A DNA stretch of 21,883 nucleotides from Clostridia bacterium (GTDB lineage Bacteria > Bacillota_A > Clostridia > Lachnospirales > Cellulosilyticaceae): NCBI GenBank assembly GCA_029239935.1, contig JARBTY010000029.1:1-21883 (forward strand). The letters run 5' to 3'. Both the position numbers and the translations under genes were made by a program. Shown piece by piece: positions 15,416 through 21,883 of this stretch. The stretch's first letter is position 1. The number at the start of each line of letters is the position of its first letter. A model generated the notes under the pieces. The model searched no databases, was not told where the DNA came from, and saw only the letters and a program-made list of their open reading frames with translations.

Positions 15416-17419
15416 ATGAAATTCAATTTATCTAAAAGAATTACAGTTTTTACAGGAACGCTTGTGTTAGGTGCATCTTTAATATTAGGTCTGAGTGCAA
15501 TAAAGTTCAGTTCGGATGCAACAGTAAATGAAGTAGAAAAAGCTATGTTGCAGTATGCAGATGAAAGTGCAAAACATATAGAGACGACTCTTGCAATGCG
15601 CATAGGTATTTTACAAGAAGTAGCTAATAGAGAAACAGTGCAGGGGATGGAATGGCCATTACAAAAAGAAGCTTTGAAGACAGATATTGAGAGATTGGGG
15701 TATTTAGACATAGCGGTTGTTCTTCCGAATGGTACGGCCCAATATGTTAAGACTGGAGAAACGGCAGAACTGGGAGAACGGGATTATATTAAAAAGGCCT
15801 TTCAGGGACAGGCCAATGTATCAGACGTTATTGTTAGTAAAGTGACAGGAAGTGTTGTAGTGATGTTTGCTGTGCCCATTGAAAAAGATGGGAAAGTTGT
15901 TGGTGTTCTCATTGGAAGGCGTGATGGTACCACATTGAATGATATAACAGACAATTTAGGAATTGGAGAAACAGGATACGCCTTTATATTAGGAAAAGAC
16001 AGTACATTTTATGCACATCCAGATAGAGAAATGATTACTCAGCAAAGAAATGCATTCGCTGAAATAGAGACAGGCGGTACACTGAAAAGCTTTGCTGTTG
16101 CTTTGCAAAATGTAGGACTAGGCCAACTGGAAATGGTCAACTATGAATTAGCAGGTGAAAAACGTTTAACAGCTATGGCACCCATCCCACAGACAACTTG
16201 GACTCTCGGAATAGGGACTTATGAAAAAGAGGTTCTGGAAGGCAATTATCACTTGCAATTTATCATTCTAATGGTTTCTGGTCTTGTCATTTTGTTAGGC
16301 AGTATGGGAGCTGTTTTGCTCAGTAAGTCTATTGCACGACCGATTGTGTATTTATCTCAAATAATAGATAGGCTGGCAGACTATAACCTTATAGAGGATG
16401 AGAAATATAGTCCAGTGAAACTAATCAAGCGATCAGATGAAATAGGCAGTATAGCCAGAGCAATTATGAAGATGCAAGCGAATTTAAGGAATTTGATTAA
16501 AAGAGTTGCGGTTGCTTCACAGCATGTAGCCGCCGCTTCAGAACAGTTGACGGCAACAAGCGGACAATCTGTTACAGCTATTACTGAAGTAGCAAGAACA
16601 GTTGAAGAAATAGCAAATGGGGCTGCTAATCAAGCAAGAGAGACAGAACAAGGCGTTTTACATGTGACGATATTAGGTGATCATGTAGTAAAAAATCAGC
16701 ATATGGTGACGAGTTTAAAAGAGGCAGTTCAAGAGGTTAATGATCTTCGTGATAAAGGCATAGAGGCCTTAAAAACTTTAGTAGAAAAAACGGCAGACAG
16801 TGAAAAAGCATCTAGAGAAGTGGCGGGAGTGATTGTTGAAACCAATGTGAGTGCTAAAAAGATAGAAAATGCCAGTCGGATGATAAAAAGTATTGCAGAT
16901 CAAACCAATTTGCTTGCACTCAATGCAGCTATAGAGGCAGCGAGGGCAGGGGATACTGGTAGGGGTTTTGCAGTAGTGGCAGATGAAATTAGGAAACTAG
17001 CAGAGCAATCCAATCAATTTACAGATGAAATCGCAAAGATTATTTTGGACCTATCTCAAAAATCTGAAAAAGCAGTGATGACCATAGGCGGCGTAGCAAG
17101 TATTGTAGAAGCGCAGACAAGGAGTGTTGAAAATACAAATGAAAAGTTTGAGGGCATCTCTCATGCCATTGCAAAAATGAAAGAAAGTATTGATGTTCTC
17201 AGTCAATCAGGATTGGAGATGGCAGATAAAAAAGGACATATTATTCAAATTATGGAAAATTTAGCTGCTATTTCAGAAGAAAATGCAGCTGGGACTGAGG
17301 AAGCGGCAGCCTCCACCGAAGAGCAAACGGCTTCTATGGAAGAAATAGCTGGAGCCAGTGAAGCTTTAACAGGGCTAGCAGAAGAAATGAAAACAAGTAT
17401 AGAAAAATTCCAATATTAG
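15416..17419 (+). CDS. Methyl-accepting chemotaxis protein, dCache type
   Basis: 667-aa transmembrane chemoreceptor: TM1 (about 9-31), extracytoplasmic dCache sensor (about 33-278; motifs [75 protein letters not shown]), TM2 (about 281-303), HAMP (about 304-360), then the signalling hairpin with tip [21 protein letters not shown] (about 495-515). The C-terminus EKFQY has no CheR/CheB-tethering NWETF-like pentapeptide. The ribosome binding site GGAGGTG gives a clear start. As the third gene of an operon with a c-di-GMP phosphodiesterase and a kinase, it may connect taxis to the same signal. It is homologous to the chemoreceptor at 7750 but lacks the DxxSGAT insert. Confidence 0.94.
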   Translation: MKFNLSKRITVFTGTLVLGASLILGLSAIKFSSDATVNEVEKAMLQYADESAKHIETTLAMRIGILQEVANRETVQGMEWPLQKEALKTDIERLGYLDIAVVLPNGTAQYVKTGETAELGERDYIKKAFQGQANVSDVIVSKVTGSVVVMFAVPIEKDGKVVGVLIGRRDGTTLNDITDNLGIGETGYAFILGKDSTFYAHPDREMITQQRNAFAEIETGGTLKSFAVALQNVGLGQLEMVNYELAGEKRLTAMAPIPQTTWTLGIGTYEKEVLEGNYHLQFIILMVSGLVILLGSMGAVLLSKSIARPIVYLSQIIDRLADYNLIEDEKYSPVKLIKRSDEIGSIARAIMKMQANLRNLIKRVAVASQHVAAASEQLTATSGQSVTAITEVARTVEEIANGAANQARETEQGVLHVTILGDHVVKNQHMVTSLKEAVQEVNDLRDKGIEALKTLVEKTADSEKASREVAGVIVETNVSAKKIENASRMIKSIADQTNLLALNAAIEAARAGDTGRGFAVVADEIRKLAEQSNQFTDEIAKIILDLSQKSEKAVMTIGGVASIVEAQTRSVENTNEKFEGISHAIAKMKESIDVLSQSGLEMADKKGHIIQIMENLAAISEENAAGTEEAAASTEEQTASMEEIAGASEALTGLAEEMKTSIEKFQY

Positions 17420-17428
17420 TTAAAATAA

Positions 17429-17457
17429 TTGACAAATACCCATTTAACCGATAGAAT
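17429..17457 (+). promoter_or_regulatory. Promoter of the superoxide reductase-rubrerythrin operon
   Basis: Consensus -35 TTGACA (17429-17434), 17-bp spacer, -10 TAGAAT (17452-17457), starting 10 bases after the chemoreceptor stop codon. Transcription would begin near 17464. No clear PerR box is visible. Confidence 0.7.
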
Positions 17458-17474
17458 TTTAATGAGTAGTAATC

Positions 17475-17524
17475 ATCTATAAGCTTAATCCATCAGGTGC
17501 TCCTAATAGATTAAGCTTATAGAT
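17475..17524. terminator. 16-bp hairpin: operon terminator or leader attenuator
   Basis: Perfect arms 17475-17490 and 17509-17524 around an 18-nt loop; the downstream bases TTTACTTG are only a weak U-tract. It may end transcription of the chemoreceptor operon, but it lies about 11 bases inside the predicted transcript of the next operon, so it could also act as a 5' leader structure. Confidence 0.55.
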
Positions 17525-17572
17525 TTACTTGAAAAGGTATAGGTTATTAATAAATTACTAGGAGGTATCATT

Positions 17573-17959
17573 ATGTATGAAGAACAAAAGTTTTTTGTCT
17601 GTAAGCATTGTGGAAATTTAGTCGGTATGATTAAAAACTCAGGGGCCAAAATAGTATGCTGTGGTGAAGCAATGAGTGAACTTGTTCCGAATACAACCGA
17701 AGCAGCGGTTGAAAAACATCTGCCAGTTGTAACGGTTGCAGATGATATTGTGACTGTTGAGATTGGCAGTGTAGCACATCCTATGATTGCTGAGCACTAT
17801 ATTATGTGGGTTTACTTACAAACGGAAAAAGGCGGTCAGCGTAAATGTTTAATACCAGGGGAAGAACCAAAAGTGAGCTTTACTCTTAATAATGATAAAG
17901 CAGTATCAGCATTAGCATACTGTAATCTTCATGGATTGTGGAAAACAGAAATAAAATAA
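17573..17959 (+). CDS. dfx: Desulfoferrodoxin / superoxide reductase (2Fe type)
   Basis: 128-aa cytoplasmic enzyme that reduces superoxide to hydrogen peroxide without making O2, as anaerobes need. The N-terminal rubredoxin-like centre I has C10, C13, C29 and C30. The catalytic centre II has H49, H69, H75, C117 and H120, with the family's E47-K48 pair next to the active site (EKHLPVV) and the closing CNLHGLWK. All ligands are present, at numbers close to those of Desulfovibrio desulfoferrodoxin. The ribosome binding site AGGAGGT gives ATG 17573. Rubrerythrin starts 16 bases after its stop and can remove the peroxide it makes, so the pair forms a detoxification operon. Confidence 0.96.
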   Translation: MYEEQKFFVCKHCGNLVGMIKNSGAKIVCCGEAMSELVPNTTEAAVEKHLPVVTVADDIVTVEIGSVAHPMIAEHYIMWVYLQTEKGGQRKCLIPGEEPKVSFTLNNDKAVSALAYCNLHGLWKTEIK

Positions 17960-17975
17960 AAAGGAGAATTGAGAA

Positions 17976-18515
17976 ATGAGCGATTTAAAAGGAACAAAAA
18001 CAGAAGCTAACTTAATGGCAGCTTTTGCTGGAGAGTCCCAAGCAAGAAATAAATATACCTATTTTGCTTCAAAAGCCAAAAAAGAAGGATTTGAGCAAAT
18101 TGCAAAGTTATTTGAAGAAACAGCACAAAATGAAAAAGAACATGCGAAAATTTGGTATAAACTCCTTCATGATGGCATTGGAACTACTCAAGAAAACTTA
18201 AAAGCGGCAGCAGAAGGTGAGCATTACGAGTGGACTGATATGTATGCAACTTTTGCCAAAGAAGCTAAAGAAGAAGGTTTTACAAAAATTGCTTTTCTTT
18301 TTGATGCAGTGGGTAAAATCGAAAAGGAACATGAAGAAAGATATTTGGCCTTGCTTAAAAATGTAGAAGAAGAGAAAGTATTCGTCAAAGATGAAAAAGT
18401 AGTATGGCAATGTGCAAACTGCGGACATATTCACATAGGAGAAAAAGCTCTAGAGAAATGTCCAGTATGTGATCATCCAAAAGCACATTTTCAGATTTTA
18501 GCTAAAAATTATTAA
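17976..18515 (+). CDS. rbr: Rubrerythrin
   Basis: 179-aa NADH-linked peroxidase of anaerobes (electrons usually come through rubredoxin-type carriers). The ferritin-like diiron domain shows E20, E53 and H56 ([10 protein letters not shown]), E82 or E85 ([10 protein letters not shown]), and E116 and H119 ([10 protein letters not shown]). The C-terminal rubredoxin domain has C146-x2-C149-G and C162-x2-C165, with the usual FQILA ending. Length is close to the classic 191-aa rubrerythrin. Ribosome binding site AAAGGAG. Second gene of the operon with superoxide reductase, turning the H2O2 made by the first enzyme into water. Confidence 0.96.
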   Translation: MSDLKGTKTEANLMAAFAGESQARNKYTYFASKAKKEGFEQIAKLFEETAQNEKEHAKIWYKLLHDGIGTTQENLKAAAEGEHYEWTDMYATFAKEAKEEGFTKIAFLFDAVGKIEKEHEERYLALLKNVEEEKVFVKDEKVVWQCANCGHIHIGEKALEKCPVCDHPKAHFQILAKNY

Positions 18516-18531
18516 AAACCATACAATACAT

Positions 18532-18563
18532 AAAGCATCTCATATCTTATGAGATGCTTTTTT
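18532..18563. terminator. Intrinsic terminator after rubrerythrin
   Basis: 13-bp perfect arms (18532-18544 and 18548-18560), loop TCT, then a T-run. It lies between convergent genes and has A-rich left ends, so it may work in both directions. Confidence 0.88.
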
Positions 18564-18575
18564 ATATGGACAAAA

Positions 18576-19940
18576 CTAAAGTGACTTAAGCGGGTTAAGA
18601 GGAGGTATACAAATAAGCTCACTTAAGGTTTTACTATTGATGAGCTCGGTAGGGCTAAAGGAGGTGCGATCATAAGACTTTATAAAATGAGGATGATCAA
18701 GACAGGATAATTGTGTTAAAAGTGGGTTAAAGGAGGCGTCCTCTTTACTCCATGTATGTACATGATTTTCTTGGTTTTTTTTGCTGCTACTTGCTAATAA
18801 TTCAAGATAGGTGAAGGTAGCGCGTAAGGTAGTATGAGCATATGGAGCTATAAAGTATACACCAAGATTAAATTGGGGTAAATAACGGGAGTGATAGAGA
18901 ACGGTAAGCAGCTCTTCAGTCTTTTTTAAAAGCTCTATTGCCGTTTTATTTTCACCTTTAAAATAAAAAGTAGAGGTATTCCCTTTGGTATGGGTGTCGC
19001 AGTCAGTGGTCGTTTTAGATAAGGAGTTTTGATTAGTATTTGTTAGAGAGTGGGTATGGGTGTAAGTATCATGGATTTCGTTGTTTTTAAAAATTTGTGT
19101 ATTAATAGCATAATCTAAGGTTTCATTCACATCGAAGTTAACAATTAAGGTGTTAAAGGTTTTGCAGTCTATTTCCTCCGAATGAGTTTTGGTATCAAGC
19201 TCACCAACAGCACAGGTATCACTTTGTGTATCACAGCGAGTTAAAGTATTACTGTTGCTTTCGGATAAAGCTTTATTATGGGTGAAAGTGGTTTCTTTAA
19301 AAGTGTCTAGTAGGCTAAATAAATTTTCTAGCTGATAGATTCTATCGGCGATATGTTTTTTGTCAGCAGAATTGGCCAAAAATAAGATGGTGTAATCTTC
19401 ACCCGTCATATCCTCAAGCAGACGGCTAAGCGTAGAAGATGTGAGAGAAGTGGGATGATTTGTATGCTGTGAGGGATTAATAATAACAGAAGATAAGGAA
19501 GAGATGCTGTCCGTATTAAACAATTGGTTATCCAGTAATTTTTGACTTTCTTCTTCTGCTAAAATAGTTATGGCAACATGAGAGTCTTTATTATTTAAAG
19601 TATTTTGAATCAATTGTAAAACGGTATCCATTGAGCTGCTTTTAACAGCTAAATAAGTAGTCAACACATTACTGGAGACATTAAAAATATAACCTAAAGC
19701 TGCACCCAAATGGTTTAGCGCACCTAAAAGAGGTGTTACCCTATTGATCAGATGGCCGGAATAGGTTTGAGACAGATACTCCAGTTTAATAAGCCTTATG
19801 GTGGAAGGGGGATGGCCAATAGGATGAGAAGCAGACATTAAAGGCAGGGCTTTGAGTTGTGTAAGATACTCTCGGTTTAAGAGATCTCTACTCAAATTCA
19901 TAGCGTACTGGAATTCTCCTATATCTCTTATGTGATCCAC
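18576..19940 (-). CDS. Orphan N-terminal half of a HerA/DUF87-like ATPase family protein (no ATPase domain)
   Basis: 454 aa from a GTG start at 19940 preceded by CGGAGG with 6-base spacing; an upstream TTG in the same frame lacks such a site. No signal peptide or P-loop. The first 230 residues look like an alpha/beta domain (IGEFQYAMNLSRDLL; LIKLEYLSQTYSGHLINRVTPLLG; DYTILFLANSADKKHIADRIY). Residues about 235-345 are very rich in Ser, Thr, Asn, His and Asp. The last third reads AIELLKKTEELLTVLYHSRY and FNLGVYFIAPYAHTTLRATFTYLELLAS. That order (Ser/Thr-rich linker, LLKxxxExL, GVYF block) is what I recall just before the Walker A motif in large bacterial HerA/VirB4-like proteins. The ORF stops at LICIPPLNPLKSL, where the ATPase should begin, and rubrerythrin lies downstream. 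It is either a standalone derivative or a truncated remnant; the long intact frame favours function. Confidence 0.6.
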   Translation of the reverse strand: MDHIRDIGEFQYAMNLSRDLLNREYLTQLKALPLMSASHPIGHPPSTIRLIKLEYLSQTYSGHLINRVTPLLGALNHLGAALGYIFNVSSNVLTTYLAVKSSSMDTVLQLIQNTLNNKDSHVAITILAEEESQKLLDNQLFNTDSISSLSSVIINPSQHTNHPTSLTSSTLSRLLEDMTGEDYTILFLANSADKKHIADRIYQLENLFSLLDTFKETTFTHNKALSESNSNTLTRCDTQSDTCAVGELDTKTHSEEIDCKTFNTLIVNFDVNETLDYAINTQIFKNNEIHDTYTHTHSLTNTNQNSLSKTTTDCDTHTKGNTSTFYFKGENKTAIELLKKTEELLTVLYHSRYLPQFNLGVYFIAPYAHTTLRATFTYLELLASSSKKNQENHVHTWSKEDASFNPLLTQLSCLDHPHFIKSYDRTSFSPTELINSKTLSELICIPPLNPLKSL

Positions 19941-20016
19941 TAAAATCCTCCGTTCTAATTGTCTGATATTAATCAAATAAGCATGTTAATTTATTTTATG
20001 CATCCAAAAGCCATTT

Positions 20017-20025
20017 ATTATAGCA
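20017..20025 (-). promoter_or_regulatory. Extended -10 promoter of the orphan HerA-like gene
   Basis: On the minus strand TGC-TATAAT (hexamer 20022-20017), about 77 bases before the GTG start. No -35 at standard spacing; TTGTAA occurs 20 bases upstream. Confidence 0.4.
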
Positions 20026-20118
20026 AGATAGCATTAAATATTTTACAATTTAATCTGTTTAGGTATATAATAGAGTGTATTCAATTATTTTGTGAGAAAT
20101 ACTAGGGAGGATAATAAA

Positions 20119-20799
20119 ATGGCTATTTTGGTTACCGGTGGGGCAGGTTACACAGGATCTCATGTATGTATTGAACTTTTAAAACAAGGATATGAAGTGA
20201 TTATAGTAGATAATTTCTTGACCTCTAATCCAGAGACTCTAGCACAAATTCGTGAAAAAAGCGGTAAAGATTTTAAGCTTTATGCAATGGATCTTGCCCA
20301 CAAAGAAATTGTAGAACGCATTTTTAAAGAAAATGAAATAGATGGGGTTATTCACTTTGCGGGTATTAAATCTACAGGTACGTGTAAAGATCAGCCTATT
20401 AAATATTATCACACAAATCTTACAAGCACTTTGATGCTGTGCGAGGTTATGAGCCAGTATAACATTAAAAAGATGGTGTTTAGTTCTTCAGAAGGGTTTT
20501 ATGGAGACAATGGCGCCCACTCTACAGTTTACGGCAGTGCTAAGCTTATGATTGAACGTATTTTAAAAGAAGTGTATAGGTCAGACAACACTTGGGGTAT
20601 CAAGATTATGAGATACCTGAGCAATGAAGGTGACGTTTACACAAGAGAAGATATAAAGGTAGAGGATATGAGTTCTATTTACATTCAGGCTCTAAAAGAG
20701 ATTCAAGACGGGTGTTTTGATACGTACGAGATTACTATAGAGAATCATAAGATAAGTACCCAAGAAACTACCTCGTTTGAAGCTTATGAAATTAAATAA
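20119..20799 (+). CDS. Shortened GalE-like NAD-dependent epimerase (SDR)
   Basis: 226 aa against about 330-340 for UDP-glucose 4-epimerase. The Rossmann half is intact: G7-G8-A9-G10-Y11-T12-G13 dinucleotide loop, D31-N32 after the second strand, DGVIHFAGIKS, and SSSEGFYGD. The catalytic Y138-x3-K142 (VYGSAKLMIERIL) follows, but the usual segment between YGD and the Tyr motif is much shorter. After IKIMRY the normal substrate-binding stretch of about 60 residues is missing, and the chain goes straight to YTREDIKVEDMSSIYIQAL, equivalent to the RDYIHVVDLA block. The deletions are in frame and the ORF is uninterrupted. GGGAGG fits ATG 20119; a longer in-frame start upstream has no ribosome binding site. 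NAD binding is likely; epimerase activity is doubtful. Confidence 0.8.
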   Translation: MAILVTGGAGYTGSHVCIELLKQGYEVIIVDNFLTSNPETLAQIREKSGKDFKLYAMDLAHKEIVERIFKENEIDGVIHFAGIKSTGTCKDQPIKYYHTNLTSTLMLCEVMSQYNIKKMVFSSSEGFYGDNGAHSTVYGSAKLMIERILKEVYRSDNTWGIKIMRYLSNEGDVYTREDIKVEDMSSIYIQALKEIQDGCFDTYEITIENHKISTQETTSFEAYEIK

Positions 20800-20807
20800 T
20801 TAAAATT

Positions 20808-20844
20808 AAAAGCGTATATCACAAAAAAGTGATATACGCTTTTT
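20808..20844 (+). terminator. Intrinsic terminator of the GalE-like gene
   Basis: 15-bp perfect arms (20808-20822 and 20829-20843) around A6, ending in T5. Confidence 0.88.
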
Positions 20845-20960
20845 GATTTTTATGTATATCTGCTGCAATATGTCGAACAATAATAAGAAATGCTTACAGA
20901 AATGTGTTGAAAAACAAACAGCAAGCCACAAAGTAAAGCATGATAAGAAGGGAAATGTCT

Positions 20961-21883
20961 ATGTTTATACCTGAAAGGATTATATTTGAAAAAGACGCTA
21001 TGGCATATGATACAGCACAAGATATCAGTCGGTATTTTAGGGATAACCCAGCGGTGCAAATGATTGACATCACATCCAATCGGGTGAAACAGCATATACC
21101 TGGTGAAGATGCTTATGAACACTATCGAGAAGGTAAAAAAACCTTAGTAGTGGGGATTAAAAAAAGTCTCAAATTTCAGAGCTGTAAGCCTTCCGCTCAT
21201 TATCAGCTCCCACTTGTATCAGGGTGTATGGGACACTGTCAATATTGCTATTTGAATACCCATTCAGGGGAGAAGCCATTTATTAAAGTGTATGTGAATC
21301 ACGAAGATATTTTTAAACAAGCACTTAAATATAAGGATGAAAGGCTGCCGGATAGGACTATTTTTGAAGGGGCGGCTACTTCTGATCCTGTTCCTCTAGA
21401 GCCTTATACCCATGCTTTGGAGCGCTGTATAACATTTTTTGCAGATTTAAGGGAAGCTCGGTTTAGATTTGTTACTAAATATACAGATATAGATACCCTT
21501 GTAAGTTTAAATCACCAAAATCACACAGAAGTCAGAATGAGTCTAAATACTAAAAAAATAATCGATACTTATGAACAGCATACGGCCTCAGCAGCCAAAA
21601 GAATAGAAGCTATCTGTAAAATGAGTAGGGCAGGGTATCCGGTAGGGTTTTTAATCGCTCCGGTATTTATCTATCCCAATTGGAAGGCAGAGTATAGGCA
21701 GATACTTTTAGATTTAAAGAAGAAATTGCCGGACGACCTAGAACACCCGGTGACCTTTGAAGTGATTTCACACCGTTATACAACCACTGCTAAAAATAGA
21801 ATAGCTAAAATTTTTCCTGAGAGTGATCTGCCTATGGAAGATGAAAACAGACAATTTAAATTTGGTCAATTTGGATATGGGAA
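20961..21883 (+). CDS. splB: Spore photoproduct lyase (partial, C-terminus beyond window)
   Basis: First 307 residues of a radical SAM enzyme that reverses the thymine dimer formed in UV-irradiated spores during germination. Domain start MFIPERIIFEKDAMAYD; the radical SAM cluster ligands are C89, C93 and C96 (SGCMGHCQYCYL), close to C90/C94/C97 of Bacillus subtilis. KPSAHYQLP, FEGAATSDPVP, RFRFVTKYTDID and AGYPVGFLIAPVFI match family blocks. The Cys that B. subtilis uses as H-atom donor (C141, in FEASCTSD) aligns without gaps to A139 here, while C75 (FQSCKPS) replaces a Ser. AAGGGA lies 7 bases before ATG 20961; an ATG two codons earlier is too close to it. This gene is good evidence that the organism forms endospores. 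Confidence 0.93.
   Translation, partial: MFIPERIIFEKDAMAYDTAQDISRYFRDNPAVQMIDITSNRVKQHIPGEDAYEHYREGKKTLVVGIKKSLKFQSCKPSAHYQLPLVSGCMGHCQYCYLNTHSGEKPFIKVYVNHEDIFKQALKYKDERLPDRTIFEGAATSDPVPLEPYTHALERCITFFADLREARFRFVTKYTDIDTLVSLNHQNHTEVRMSLNTKKIIDTYEQHTASAAKRIEAICKMSRAGYPVGFLIAPVFIYPNWKAEYRQILLDLKKKLPDDLEHPVTFEVISHRYTTTAKNRIAKIFPESDLPMEDENRQFKFGQFGYG

Noticed and set aside
20853..20885. Possible sporulation sigma-G promoter before splB (TGTATA, then AATAATA)
   Set aside because: Spacing is about 20 bases rather than 17-18 and the -10 lacks the usual C. A second candidate, CATGATA at 20939-20945, is too close to the ribosome binding site to yield a translatable leader.
1..21883. Mobile elements, CRISPR arrays, tRNA genes
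   Set aside because: No direct-repeat arrays, terminal inverted repeats flanking transposase-like ORFs, or cloverleaf sequences were found; all large inverted repeats are explained as terminators or leader hairpins.

Overview
The window looks like a chromosomal segment of a low-GC, anaerobic, spore-forming Firmicute of the class Clostridia, plausibly a Lachnospiraceae or Cellulosilyticum-type lineage. Reasons: AT-rich DNA, strong AGGAGG-type ribosome binding sites, extended TGnTATAAT promoters, a spore photoproduct lyase gene at the right edge, and the superoxide reductase/rubrerythrin pair typical of anaerobes. Genes lie on both strands in short units separated by clear intrinsic terminators. 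There are no tRNA or rRNA genes, insertion sequences or CRISPR repeats that I can see.

Left part (1-6420): tail of a probable sensor kinase; an unknown 254-aa protein (- strand); a one-domain peptidoglycan glycosyltransferase; a DtxR-type metal repressor (- strand) with a candidate autoregulatory operator; a complete miniature transcription unit for a 38-aa protein with a LexA-like box over its promoter; a MATE exporter; a duplicated membrane protein recalled as DUF1576 with a 114-aa partner; and an ABM-fold monooxygenase-like protein (- strand).

Middle part (6480-12230): ferritin; a structured RNA leader with a terminator (possibly a guanidine-IV riboswitch) ahead of a 38-aa ORF; a chemoreceptor whose extracytoplasmic domain carries two tandem Dxx[ST]GAT motifs resembling covalent-FMN attachment sites; a soluble PAS histidine kinase preceded by about 450 bases without an obvious gene except a 9-codon ORF; and a lone FeoA (- strand).

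Right part (12390-21883): an operon coding for a REC-HD-GYP c-di-GMP phosphodiesterase, a PAS-PAS histidine kinase and a second chemoreceptor; a superoxide reductase-rubrerythrin operon; a - strand protein resembling the N-terminal half of Ser/Thr-rich HerA/DUF87 ATPases without the ATPase; an internally shortened GalE-like protein; and the start of splB.

Two themes recur. One is iron and oxygen handling (DtxR-like repressor, ferritin, FeoA, superoxide reductase, rubrerythrin). The other is signal transduction (three kinases, two chemoreceptors, one c-di-GMP hydrolase). A shared GTTAG-N6-CTAAC palindrome near the promoters of the repressor gene and the first chemoreceptor may link the two. 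All functional calls are from reading the sequence and recalled family knowledge; no searches were run.
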